Counted from the first letter of the stretch, positions 7,641 through 16,499 are shown. The stretch is DNA of 64,000 nt from Alistipes putredinis DSM 17216 (GCF_000154465.1 NZ_DS499577.1:370013-434012), one strand, 5' to 3'. Notes: generated by a model from the sequence alone, not told the origin. Program-made: numbers and translations.

Positions 7641-10600
7641 TTAGTTGTCTTTTCTCTTTTTGCGGAGCACCAGCAGCAGGACGACGAACAACACCAGTAC
7701 TCCGCCGGCGATCCATACGCCGTTCAGGGCGTTTTTCCGACCTTGTTCACCGCTGGACACTTCGTCTTTCTTGAGTACCATCCCGTTCTTGTTATCCGGG
7801 CTTTGTACGGTCTTCATGGTCTGGATCTGCTGTTTGTAGGCCGCCGCATGCTGCGGAGCGACCCGTCCGGCGATGAACTCCTGCAATTTGGCGTTGCCGC
7901 CCGAGAAGCCGCTACCCGTCGAGCCGAACTCTTCGACCAGCTCCGTGTGCAGGCTCGCCAGTGTGTTGAGCTGCTGCTCCGAGGCTTTCCACATTCCCTT
8001 GCGGGCAGTTTCCAGCATTACGGCCGTGATTTCCTGCAGGGCTGCCGGATTCTGCTGACGGAAGAACTGTTCGGTTCCCAGGCCGTAGCTGTCCTCGACA
8101 TACACGTCGTAGATCCGGTCCCACATCTCCTTGTCGATGACATCGGGCTTGGTGACGTTCCATCCGTAGGTGTTGGTCACGACTTCGGTGATCTGCGATG
8201 CGCTCGATGCGCCGCCCTTCATCACCTCCTTGACATATTCCGGATTGAAGATCGTGGCGCGGGATTCCACGCCGATAGCCTCCTTGAGCTCCTGCATCTT
8301 GACGTTGTTGCGGTTGCGGTAGTCGGCGAAATAGGCGTCGGGGTCCTTGCCCGTGACATTGCGCACGGCCAGGTTCATACCGCCCATGAACTCATAGACG
8401 TGGTCGAGGCTCAACGCGCCCCAGGTGTTGCTCTGACGGGGCTGTACGACGGCGTCCGTGTTGTGGAGCACGGCCCGCAGCAGCCCGGCCTTCATCTCTC
8501 CCCACTCTTCGTCGCTGCCGTACACGGCACCCATGTTGTTGATGTAGGCGTCGGCGATCTCCTGTTCGTCGGTCCACTTGTCCCCGCTGGTAATCATGTC
8601 CTGGATGCCGGTTCCGTACATGCCGTTCACACCGCCGAATACCCGCTGTGTGGACATTTCACGCGCGTCTTTCGGGGATACGCCCTGCTCGACGAGCAAG
8701 CGTTCGGTCTCCACCGTGCTTTCCGCCACGCGGTTGCCGTACCGGTCGTCGGTCGCTGCCGCCGCCATCTCGACGGCCCGCGAAATCAGTGCCAGGCGCG
8801 ATGCCGCCAGGTCGCGGAACTGGCCCGAGGTCTGTACGATTACGTCCACGCGGGGTCGGCCCAACTGCTCGGAGGGAATCAGCCGCAGGTCGGACACGCG
8901 GCCGTAAGCGTCGCGTACCGGCTCTACGCCCAGCATGTAGAGCACCTGGGCGATCGTCGCACCTTCGCTCTCGATGAATTCACTGCTCCAGAAGGTGTAG
9001 CTGACTTTGCGCGGATAGTCGCCGTGCGTTTTCTTGTATTGTGCAAGCGTATTCTCTGCCAGCTCCTTGCCTTTGGCCCAGGCCTGTTCGGACGGGGTGG
9101 TCTCTGCGTTCACTGCATAAAGGTTGCGGCCCGTAGGCACCGCCTGCGGATTGGCCACGGCATCGCCGCCCGAGGTCGGTGCGACGTATCCGCCTGCCAG
9201 AGCGTTCAGAATCGAGCGCATCTCCATTTCCGGACTCTCCTCCAGCGCCCGTTTGTAGTTCTGGATATTCGTTACGGTGCGCTCCACTTCGGCGATGGCC
9301 TGCGCTTCGCGCTTCTGATCGGCCGTATATTCCGCAGGAGTAACTGCGCGGCCCATCATCATCATGCCTCGCCGGGGCGGAGTGAGGATCGTGTGCGCTT
9401 CGGCGAGCTTCTCCGGGGTGATTCCCGCTACGCGGCAGACCAGTGCGTCATCGGCTTTCTGTCCGCCGAGCACCTGGCGAACCAGTTGCTTGGCCGGCTC
9501 CAGATAGTGCTGCGTGAAGAACGCCTGGCTCTTGAGCTGCGTGTCGGTTACCTTTCCGCGCTGGCGGTCGAGGGCCGCCACGCTGTATGCGATCGGGTCG
9601 GCGCTCATGGCCATTACCGACGAACGGATCTTCTCCGGCGAGTAGGGAACGCCGGTCGTATAGAGCTGCCCGGTCATCTTTTCGTTGGCGATCTCCTCGG
9701 CGAAGTTTTCGATGCGGGCGATCTCCTCGGCGGAATAGGGCTGCGTAAGCAGGCTGTCCAGCCGCAGGTCGCGGTGCAGGCCCATCTTCACGGCGATCTT
9801 TTTCACGGCGATCGATGCCTCCGGCTGGCGGGCCTCGTCGGTCTTGTAGTACGCTTCGATTTTGTTCATCAGCTCCTTGTACTGTCCCCGGGTCTTGCTC
9901 TCCGTGAACGGCGGGGTCAGGTAGGAGATCGTCGTGGCGTACGAGCGGCGTTTGGCCATCATGCTCTCGCCGACGTTGCCGATGGTGTAGTAATAGAAGT
10001 GGGGAATGGTGCCCACCAGACGGTCGGGCCAGTCGTAGCGGCAGAGCGCCACCTGTTTCCGGGGCGTGAACTCCAGGCTGCCGTGTGTGCCGAAGTGAAT
10101 CATCGCGTCGGCTCCGAAGCCGTATTGCGCCCAGAGGTAGGCGCCGATGTAGGGGTGGGGCGGAGCGGTTTTGGCGCCGTGTACGATGGCGAAGGCGTCG
10201 TCGCCGACCGCGGCCATGGGCTGCGGCAGCAGCACGACGTTGCCCAGATCGATGCGGGCTACGGCCAGGCACGGTTCGCCCTCCCGGACCGTACTCATGT
10301 AGCGGCCCGGCGCTTCGCCGTACAGTTGCACGACGTCGGCATAGAGCTCTTCGGGTAGGGCGTCCTGCACCCAGGATTCGTATTCCGACTTTCCGACCAG
10401 TGCCGGACGGCCGTTTTTCAGGAAGTCGTCGAAAGCTCCTTCGGCATAGGTGCTCAATACGGCACCCTGTGTCATCAGCAGCTTTTCGAACTCTTTTTCG
10501 GTCGCAGGCAGGTTTTTCACCGTGTAGCCTTCGGCCTTGAGCCGTTTCAGGAGATTATAGAGCGACGGCACCGTTTCCAGTCCCTGGGCCGTCAGCGAGG

Positions 10601-11729
10601 ATTGTCCGGCGCCTTTGAAGTAGTAGATCGCTACTTTCTTTTCAGCATTCGGCTTCCGTTTCAGCGAGATGAAGTTGCCGATGATCCGGGTGAAATTCTT
10701 CAGCCGTTCGGGAATGGCCTTGAAGAGGTAGATTCCCTCTTCGTCCAGTTCCTGATCGTTCAGCACGTAGGGGTAGATCGCGCCGTCCAGTTCGGGTACG
10801 ACGATACTCTGGGACATGAATCCCCCGAACATCCCCATCGGGTCGCTTTCCCACTCCTCCTGCGTTTCCAGCATGGAGAGCGGCGAGAAGATCGGGATGT
10901 TCCGCTCCTTCAGCCACTCCACGGCTGCGTCGGCCTGGCCCATGACCATGCGCCCGTGCGCGAAGTGGATGACCGCGTCGGGGCCGATTTCCCGCAGGAA
11001 CGTCAGACGCTGGCGGTACGACGAAACGGGATAGACGTTCATTCCTGCGTTTTGCAGCGATACGATCAGGCTGTCGATGTTGGCCCGGTTGCCGCTGAAG
11101 GGGTCGTTCAGACCGCCTACGATTGCGATTTTGGGGGCTTTCTCCCGATAAATTCCCTGTTCCCGGAGGTATTTCTCATAGTCCGCGACGGTTTTGAATG
11201 AGAGGTCTTCGTCCAAGTGGTAGAGCACGTCCGAAGCGCTCTCGACAGCTTCTTCAGCCGGTGTGACGAAGAGGCGCTTCGCGTCGATATGCTGGCGGAC
11301 GTAGCGGGCCATATTCCGGTAATTCCGCTTGTTGCCGTTGCCGATGTAGGCCGAGATTCCGGCCTTGGTGAGGCTGTCGAGGCTACAGATGTCGTTTTCC
11401 GGATTGGTGGCGGCGTAAATGTAGATAGGGGTGCCTTCGTCGGCTGCCGCGAGGATCTGCGCTCGCTGCTCTTCAGTGATTTTCAGACCCATGCCGAATC
11501 CCAGCACCAGGTCGTAACGTCCGAGCCGGTCGAGCCGGTCGAGCGGTATTTCTTCGTATTCGATGAAGTTGTCTTCGTTGGATTTGACGAGGCTGGCCGT
11601 CTGATAGTTCTGGAAGTTCACCAGTCCGATCCGGGTCGTGGATGCCCATTTGCTCCACGCCGCCCAGCAGCACAGGACCACTGCGAGTACGGCGACGGCC
11701 GCGAGGATCCATTTCTTGTTTTTTGCCAT
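7641..11729 (-). CDS. hmuS: CobN-like heme-processing protein HmuS, membrane-anchored
   Basis: A 1362-residue relative of the large cobaltochelatase/magnesium chelatase subunit (CobN/BchH). Visible CobN-type stretches include GADAMIHFGTHGSLEFTPRK, YYYTIGNVGESMMAKRRSYA, the WSSEFIESEGATIAQVLYMLG block and PSEQLGRPRVDVIVQTSGQFRDL. Unlike cytosolic CobN it has a membrane helix at each end: residues ~7-26 at the N-terminus and ~1332-1353 at the C-terminus followed by RKKRKDN, placing the body outside the cytoplasm. No CobS/CobT ATPase partners occur nearby. Homologues in P. gingivalis and Bacteroides (HmuS) are linked to heme utilisation, with reported ability to remove iron from heme. The operon (receptor, HmuY, HmuT/U/V, ChaN) supports that role over cobalamin synthesis. 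Confidence 0.88.
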   Translation of the reverse strand: MAKNKKWILAAVAVLAVVLCCWAAWSKWASTTRIGLVNFQNYQTASLVKSNEDNFIEYEEIPLDRLDRLGRYDLVLGFGMGLKITEEQRAQILAAADEGTPIYIYAATNPENDICSLDSLTKAGISAYIGNGNKRNYRNMARYVRQHIDAKRLFVTPAEEAVESASDVLYHLDEDLSFKTVADYEKYLREQGIYREKAPKIAIVGGLNDPFSGNRANIDSLIVSLQNAGMNVYPVSSYRQRLTFLREIGPDAVIHFAHGRMVMGQADAAVEWLKERNIPIFSPLSMLETQEEWESDPMGMFGGFMSQSIVVPELDGAIYPYVLNDQELDEEGIYLFKAIPERLKNFTRIIGNFISLKRKPNAEKKVAIYYFKGAGQSSLTAQGLETVPSLYNLLKRLKAEGYTVKNLPATEKEFEKLLMTQGAVLSTYAEGAFDDFLKNGRPALVGKSEYESWVQDALPEELYADVVQLYGEAPGRYMSTVREGEPCLAVARIDLGNVVLLPQPMAAVGDDAFAIVHGAKTAPPHPYIGAYLWAQYGFGADAMIHFGTHGSLEFTPRKQVALCRYDWPDRLVGTIPHFYYYTIGNVGESMMAKRRSYATTISYLTPPFTESKTRGQYKELMNKIEAYYKTDEARQPEASIAVKKIAVKMGLHRDLRLDSLLTQPYSAEEIARIENFAEEIANEKMTGQLYTTGVPYSPEKIRSSVMAMSADPIAYSVAALDRQRGKVTDTQLKSQAFFTQHYLEPAKQLVRQVLGGQKADDALVCRVAGITPEKLAEAHTILTPPRRGMMMMGRAVTPAEYTADQKREAQAIAEVERTVTNIQNYKRALEESPEMEMRSILNALAGGYVAPTSGGDAVANPQAVPTGRNLYAVNAETTPSEQAWAKGKELAENTLAQYKKTHGDYPRKVSYTFWSSEFIESEGATIAQVLYMLGVEPVRDAYGRVSDLRLIPSEQLGRPRVDVIVQTSGQFRDLAASRLALISRAVEMAAAATDDRYGNRVAESTVETERLLVEQGVSPKDAREMSTQRVFGGVNGMYGTGIQDMITSGDKWTDEQEIADAYINNMGAVYGSDEEWGEMKAGLLRAVLHNTDAVVQPRQSNTWGALSLDHVYEFMGGMNLAVRNVTGKDPDAYFADYRNRNNVKMQELKEAIGVESRATIFNPEYVKEVMKGGASSASQITEVVTNTYGWNVTKPDVIDKEMWDRIYDVYVEDSYGLGTEQFFRQQNPAALQEITAVMLETARKGMWKASEQQLNTLASLHTELVEEFGSTGSGFSGGNAKLQEFIAGRVAPQHAAAYKQQIQTMKTVQSPDNKNGMVLKKDEVSSGEQGRKNALNGVWIAGGVLVLFVVLLLVLRKKRKDN

Positions 11730-11883
11730 TATTCGAAGTGTAAATTGTTAAGATTCTTGAGGATTGCCGGCGTCCGGATCCATACCGGACGGGCCGTATC
11801 TTGAAAACGGACTCTTTTTGCGTGGTTTGGCCGGCAGTCCCGTAGTTCCGGTGCTGCCAGCCAATCCGATCGCATCATTTCGT

Positions 11884-13287
11884 CTATTTCAGCAACTCGT
11901 ACTCCAGTTGCGGACGTCCGCGCTCACCGTCGTCGCCCGAACCGAATTTGAGGAACCGGAGCTTGTAGTAGTTTTCCGCACAGTCCTTGATGACGAAGAA
12001 ACGGTCTGCCTTGACACCCGGATTCTCCACGCCCGGCATCGCGGGGGTGCGCCAGTTGGTGCCGATCGTGTTCGCTTCCGTCTGGAACTCCGCAGATGCC
12101 ACGTCCGCACGTTTGAAGTCGGCATACGACTTGGTGTCCGTCATGACGATCGCTGTTTCCGCGCCGCCCAGGTGGTTGATCGTGATTACATCCTGCGTGA
12201 ACGAGATCACCGGTCCCGATGCCATCATGGTCGAAGAGGCGGCGTAGGCCCACATGATGTCCCATTTGCTCTTGGCGGGCTGGAGCACCTGTTCGCCGGT
12301 TTCGAGCGAGAGTCCGATGAAGCTGTAAATCGGGTCTTTCGTGATTTCGACGGTTTTTGGGGTCGTATCTTCCACCTTGCCGTACTCTACCTTGTAGCCG
12401 TTGCCGCTGCGGGTGACTTTCACTTTGTACCAGAGGCTCCGGTTTTCCGTACCGTCGGTATTGGTCTTGTTGTCGGCCGAGGCCACGAAAAATACCTTGT
12501 TGTTCGCATCCGTAGCCGATATTTCGCCGAATGCGGTCTTCGACAGGTCGCCCGTGACGTCGTCGATCCATTCCGCCTTGAAGTCTTCGGACATGCTGCC
12601 TGCGGCGATGTTGGGTGCGCTCTGCGCATCTTCGAGGGTTACGGCTGCGAAGTCCGTTTTCTCGGAAGCGGCCGCTACCGTTGCGTATGAAGAGTTGAGT
12701 ACCACGCGGAACTCATCGCCGCAGTAGAAGCCCAGGTTCCAGCTCTTGCGGTCGATCTGCATCTGGCTGTTATTACTCAGATCGACATAGACCATGTTGG
12801 CGTAGTTCTGGTCACCGACTTTCCCTTCGAGCGTCATCGTGCCGCCCGTGGAGACGATCGGAGTGAACGAGAGGGTCATCTCCTTGGTCGTGCCGATCTT
12901 GTAGCCTTCGGTCAGCGAGAGGGAGAGAATCTGGAATTTCGCCGTTCCCTCGGGGTTTTTACCCGTCGCTTTGGCTACGGTGAAAGTGCCCGTGGACTGT
13001 CCGGCCGGAATATTGACCGTGATCTTGCCGTCGGTCATGGCCGGGGTCGTCGTGATGTCCGCGTCGGATACGTCCGAAGAGGTCATTTCCATCGTTACGT
13101 CCAAGCTCTCGGTCGTAGCGCGGCTGAGTTTCAGGCCGAGGCTGACGGTTTCGCCGTCCATGCCGGCTTCCGATACGGCGAATTCGACCGAAATGTCCTG
13201 CAACTTCAGGTTGTCGTCATCGTCGTTGCATGCCGAGAATCCGAAGGTCATCAGACAGGCTGACAGTAAGTAAAGTAATCTTTTCAT
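11884..13287 (-). CDS. hmuY: HmuY-family heme-binding lipoprotein, enlarged
   Basis: A 467-residue lipoprotein: the signal sequence ends at FSAC and is followed by NDDDDN, an acidic stretch of the kind that directs Bacteroidetes lipoproteins to the cell surface. Residues ~32-135 resemble a Calx-beta/immunoglobulin-like repeat (DGKITVNIPAGQSTGTFTV). Residues ~145-467 form the HmuY domain, with KSWNLGFYCGDEFRVVLN and KWDIMWAYAASSTMMASGP matching the paired strands of that family. HmuY takes heme from host proteins and hands it to the HmuR receptor. It is about twice the length of P. gingivalis HmuY because of the extra N-terminal domain. The mature protein has only one His (INHLGG), so the bis-His ligation of P. 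gingivalis HmuY is impossible; Met ligands are likely. Gene order relative to hmuR is reversed compared with P. gingivalis. Confidence 0.87.
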   Translation of the reverse strand: MKRLLYLLSACLMTFGFSACNDDDDNLKLQDISVEFAVSEAGMDGETVSLGLKLSRATTESLDVTMEMTSSDVSDADITTTPAMTDGKITVNIPAGQSTGTFTVAKATGKNPEGTAKFQILSLSLTEGYKIGTTKEMTLSFTPIVSTGGTMTLEGKVGDQNYANMVYVDLSNNSQMQIDRKSWNLGFYCGDEFRVVLNSSYATVAAASEKTDFAAVTLEDAQSAPNIAAGSMSEDFKAEWIDDVTGDLSKTAFGEISATDANNKVFFVASADNKTNTDGTENRSLWYKVKVTRSGNGYKVEYGKVEDTTPKTVEITKDPIYSFIGLSLETGEQVLQPAKSKWDIMWAYAASSTMMASGPVISFTQDVITINHLGGAETAIVMTDTKSYADFKRADVASAEFQTEANTIGTNWRTPAMPGVENPGVKADRFFVIKDCAENYYKLRFLKFGSGDDGERGRPQLEYELLK

Positions 13288-13319
13288 AGAATGGTTTTAA
13301 TTAGTTAATATTGAATTTG

Positions 13320-15629
13320 TTATTTTTTGAATTTTCCGTTCAGCATCAAGTTCAGTCCGATGAAGTAGCTGCGTCCGCAGCCGAGATAGCTGACCGAAGG
13401 GGTGTCGTTCGCGGATTCTACGATCGTGCGTATGTCGGTCAGGTTGAAGAGGTTTTTGACACCTACGTTCAGGCTCAGGAACGAGGTCAGCTTCTGCGTG
13501 ACGGTGATGTCCCCGTAGTGGTAGGAGGGGAGTCCCCTCAGGTAAATTTCGCTCTCTTTCTTGTTGTCCGGGGTCGTGTATTCGTGGTAATAGTACTCCT
13601 TGCGCTGGCCGGTGTATTTGTAGAAGAAACTGATGTCCGTTCCCGACTTGGCGATATGGTAACTGATGGTCGTACTCACTTCGGGCGAATAGCGGAACTG
13701 GGGCAGGCTTTTATCGTCGGAGGCATATTTGTTGTAGCGTCCGATCAGCGAAGCATTGACGTTCACGCGTAATCCGCCCCATGCCAGCGAGGTTTCCAGT
13801 GCCCCGCCCAGGGTTTTGTAGCGGCCGATGTTGTAGTAGGTGTTGTAGTTGGGAATATCGACGTTCTGCGCCAGGCTGATCTTGTCCTTGAAGACGTTGT
13901 AGAAACCGCTCAACGTGGTGGTGAGCCGGATCCGCGCGTTATGCAGGATGCGGTAGGTGAACGATCCCGTGACATTGTTCGAATATTCGGCTTTCAGGTC
14001 CGGGTTGCCGTCGATGTCGTGGTTGTCGTTGTGGAACGAGAAGTAGAGCTCCTGCAGGGTCGGCGTACGGAAGCCGTAGGCATAGGAGAGGCGGATGTCC
14101 ATATCGGGTGTCAGATCGAACTTCGTTAAAATCGAAGGTACGGCCACAGGAGCTTCGTAGTCGGCCATCAGGAAAGCCCGAACGCCGGGGCGTACGCTCA
14201 TCCAGCTCCAGGGTTTGTATTCGGCCGAGATGAAGAATGCCAGATCGGAGATCGTGGGGGTGCCGTCGATGCGTCCGCCCTTGCCTTCGGTCCATTGGTA
14301 TTCCAAACCGGGCTGAAGGCTGATCTTCGGGCCGATATTCCAGGTTGCCGTCGCCCGTGCGATCCAGGCTTTGTACTGGGTGACATCCTGACTGGCATCT
14401 TCGGCCGAGAGCCATTTCTCTCCGGTCGAGAGGTCTGTCCAGGTGGTCTGCGTGCGGCGCTTGTAGTCCTGGTAGGAGAGGGCGAGATTGACGCTCAACC
14501 GGTTGTCCAGTCTCCAGTCTGCCTGTAACTGATGGGTGTATCGTTTGGTCAGATAGTCCTTGTCGGAAACCTTCTCCGGTTCGATGGCGGTACCGTTCAG
14601 AGGACCGAAGATTTTCTCGTCGAGGAAATCCAGCCGGTACCAGACGTTCAGGTTGCGTCGCTGGAACCCTATCATACCGTTGGCCAGCGACTGGTCTTTG
14701 GGATGCCAGCGCTTTTCGCGTCCGGTCAGGTCGCCCTGCCAGCCGCCGTTGTCGTTGCGGGTGTAGCCGCCGTTGAAGTAGAGTCCGTTTTTAAGATTGA
14801 ATCCGAGGTCGATGCTTTCGTTGTGAAGACCTTCGCCGTTGAAGAACTGGTATTCCTTGCCCATCGTTTCTTCCTGGATGCGGGCGCCCACGCGCCAGGT
14901 GCTTTCGCCGGAATAGCCCGGTCCCTTTTTGGTGATGATGTTGATGACTCCCGCAAGGGCATCCGTGCCATAGACTACCGACATCGGACCTTCGACGATT
15001 TCGACCCGTTCGATCCGGTTTACGTCGAGTTGGCTGAGGCTCTGTTTGGTCGAGCCTCGGTCGATCATCGGAATACCGTCCATGAGGATTTTGACGTTGT
15101 TGCCGCTCATACCCATCAGCTCGAAGTCCGTTTCTCCGAGCGCCATGTCGTTCGAGAGGCGGATGCCGATTTCGGTGTTGAGAAGCGACTGTACATCCAG
15201 GGGTGCCTTTTGCCGGATCTGATCGCTGTTTACCGACCGTACCTTATATAAGGAGTTTTTCATGGATTGCGGCGAGAACTGTCCGGTGACGACCACCTCC
15301 TCCAACTGGTTGATATCTTCCTTGACTTCGATGTTCGGGAATACGTTTTCCCGACCGGTTTCGATGGTGACCGGAAACTCCTTGCGGTGGGCGGTTACGG
15401 ATTGGACGACCATCGTATATTCGCCCGGGGGAGCCGCAAATTCGAAATTGCCGTCCCCGTCGGACATCCCGCCGAATACCGTATTTTTCAGCGAAACCGT
15501 GATGTATTCGGCCGGAGCGCCGTCTGTGGTGATGACATTGCCCGAGATTTTGACCTTTACCCGGTTTTGTCCCGCTGCGGGCAGGACGGACAATAATAAT
15601 AGGATGACAGTGCAGATATTTTTAATCAT
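13320..15629 (-). CDS. hmuR: TonB-dependent heme receptor HmuR, first gene of the operon
   Basis: A 769-residue outer-membrane receptor. Signal peptide (MIKNICTVILLLLSVLPAAG, then Q), carboxypeptidase-regulatory-like domain (~residues 25-105), plug domain (~115-230, with VEVVEGPMSVVYGTDALAGVINIIT) and a 22-strand barrel ending in GLNLMLNGKFKK. The heme-receptor hallmarks are present: YGFRTPTLQELYF (FRAP-like box) followed by the NPDL box in DIDGNPDLKAEYS. A His-containing stretch, SFHNDNHDIDG, lies between them. It is the promoter-proximal gene: the promoter at 15652-15695 is directly upstream and hmuY follows after 32 bp. In P. gingivalis hmuY comes first, so the order is swapped here. Confidence 0.9.
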   Translation of the reverse strand: MIKNICTVILLLLSVLPAAGQNRVKVKISGNVITTDGAPAEYITVSLKNTVFGGMSDGDGNFEFAAPPGEYTMVVQSVTAHRKEFPVTIETGRENVFPNIEVKEDINQLEEVVVTGQFSPQSMKNSLYKVRSVNSDQIRQKAPLDVQSLLNTEIGIRLSNDMALGETDFELMGMSGNNVKILMDGIPMIDRGSTKQSLSQLDVNRIERVEIVEGPMSVVYGTDALAGVINIITKKGPGYSGESTWRVGARIQEETMGKEYQFFNGEGLHNESIDLGFNLKNGLYFNGGYTRNDNGGWQGDLTGREKRWHPKDQSLANGMIGFQRRNLNVWYRLDFLDEKIFGPLNGTAIEPEKVSDKDYLTKRYTHQLQADWRLDNRLSVNLALSYQDYKRRTQTTWTDLSTGEKWLSAEDASQDVTQYKAWIARATATWNIGPKISLQPGLEYQWTEGKGGRIDGTPTISDLAFFISAEYKPWSWMSVRPGVRAFLMADYEAPVAVPSILTKFDLTPDMDIRLSYAYGFRTPTLQELYFSFHNDNHDIDGNPDLKAEYSNNVTGSFTYRILHNARIRLTTTLSGFYNVFKDKISLAQNVDIPNYNTYYNIGRYKTLGGALETSLAWGGLRVNVNASLIGRYNKYASDDKSLPQFRYSPEVSTTISYHIAKSGTDISFFYKYTGQRKEYYYHEYTTPDNKKESEIYLRGLPSYHYGDITVTQKLTSFLSLNVGVKNLFNLTDIRTIVESANDTPSVSYLGCGRSYFIGLNLMLNGKFKK

Positions 15630-15651
15630 GGGCTTTTGGTTTTATTCGTTT

Positions 15652-15695
15652 GCAAAAGTAGGGGGGGTAAAACGGGCGGGCAATCACCCGTTTTA
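15652..15695 (-). promoter_or_regulatory. Promoter and palindromic operator of the hmu operon
   Basis: Read on the minus strand, TACTTTTGC (15652-15660) is the -7 box, and TTG (15681-15683) 20 nt upstream is a -33 box. The spacer contains a run of seven C (15661-15667) touching the -7 box. A 9-bp inverted repeat, TAAAACGGG (15668-15676) and CCCGTTTTA (15687-15695) with a 10-nt centre, covers the -33 box. A repressor bound there would block the promoter; an iron- or heme-responsive regulator is the obvious but unproven candidate. Confidence 0.6.
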
Positions 15696-15915
15696 GGTAT
15701 TTCGGAGGCGAGAGGTAGTCAAATGTGGTGAGCTTGCCCGTCTGTCGGATTCCTGAGCTGTTTCCCGGATCTTCCGTTCGGTTTGCGGAGCGGTCCCTTG
15801 ATTTTTGTCCGGCCGGAGGTGGCGTTGGGGCGGTTGCGATAAAGTCCGGTCGTTTTTCGGGTTTGGCGGAGATTTTGTACAAGCAGTATCGAAAGAACTT
15901 AAAAAATTATCGATT

Positions 15916-16176
15916 ATGTTTTTCTTGTGGTATTTATTGATAGGTTTGGTTGCCGGATGGCTCGCCAACCTGATCGTGAAAGGGCGGGGGTCCGGCCTGA
16001 TCGTCAATTTAGTTGTCGGCATCGTCGGCGGGGTGCTCGGCGGCTGGATCTTCTCGCTGTTCGGACTTTTCGCCGTAGGAACCATCGGCAGTATCGTCAC
16101 TTCGGTAGTCGGTGCTATCGTATTGTTGTGGATCGTAGCTGCCGTAGGCAATAAAAAAGAGAAAAAGATAGACTAA
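15916..16176 (+). CDS. GlsB/YeaQ/YmgE-family membrane protein
   Basis: An 86-residue inner-membrane protein with three hydrophobic helices full of Gly: FLWYLLIGLVAGWLANLIV, GLIVNLVVGIVGGVLGGWIF and a third ending VLLWIVAAVGNKK. The GLIVNLVVGIVGGVLGGW stretch is characteristic of this family (old name: transglycosylase-associated protein), often induced by stress, but with no established biochemical role. I took the ATG at 15916, which starts directly at the first helix; the frame is open upstream but without recognisable protein. It is followed after 12 bp by an 85-residue helical protein and both share a terminator. Confidence 0.88.
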   Translation: MFFLWYLLIGLVAGWLANLIVKGRGSGLIVNLVVGIVGGVLGGWIFSLFGLFAVGTIGSIVTSVVGAIVLLWIVAAVGNKKEKKID

Positions 16177-16188
16177 AAAATTATTCGT

Positions 16189-16446
16189 ATGAATGAGAAA
16201 TTGAATGCGGACAAAGAGCGTCTGAAGGCGGATCTGTCCGATACGGTACAGGATGTGAAAGAGCATGTGGCCGCGAAAGCCGGTCAGGTGAAAGAACAGG
16301 TCGTAGCGAAAGCCGGCCAGGTCAAGGAAAGCGCCCGCCAGCAGGCGCAGCAACTGAAAGGACAGGCCAAGGAGCAGGCAGGCAAAGTGCTTGACAAGAC
16401 CAAGGAATTGGTCGATAAGGCATCCGAAAAGGTGAAAGAGTGGTAA
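16189..16446 (+). CDS. Small charged repeat protein, LEA/CsbD-like
   Basis: An 85-residue, very hydrophilic protein without signal or membrane segment, made of near-repeating 11-12-residue units (AAKAGQVKEQV, VAKAGQVKESA, QQLKGQAKEQAGKVLDK). Such Ala/Lys/Glu/Gln patterns form long amphipathic helices, as in LEA-type and CsbD-like desiccation or stress proteins and in apolipoprotein-like membrane coats. It lacks Cys, Trp, Tyr, Phe until near the end (only KEW). Pairing with a GlsB-type membrane protein suggests a joint envelope stress unit. No enzymatic role is expected. Confidence 0.8.
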   Translation: MNEKLNADKERLKADLSDTVQDVKEHVAAKAGQVKEQVVAKAGQVKESARQQAQQLKGQAKEQAGKVLDKTKELVDKASEKVKEW

Positions 16447-16468
16447 TAAAAAATAGAATGGAAAAGAG

Positions 16469-16497
16469 AGGCCGGCCAGCCATAGGGCCGGCCTTTT
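16469..16497 (+). terminator. Intrinsic terminator after the small stress-protein pair
   Basis: AGGCCGGCC (16469-16477) pairs with GGCCGGCCT (16486-16494), followed by TTTT. It starts 23 bp after the stop codon and sits immediately before the next promoter. Confidence 0.85.
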
Positions 16498-16499
16498 CG

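Noticed and set aside
7626..10358. A 910-codon plus-strand open frame
   Set aside because: It is antisense to hmuS. The translation is rich in Arg, His and Val without domains, while the minus strand encodes a full CobN-like protein.
7641..11729. hmuS as a true cobaltochelatase CobN of cobalamin synthesis
   Set aside because: There are no cob genes or CobS/CobT ATPases nearby, it has two membrane anchors, and it sits in a heme operon.
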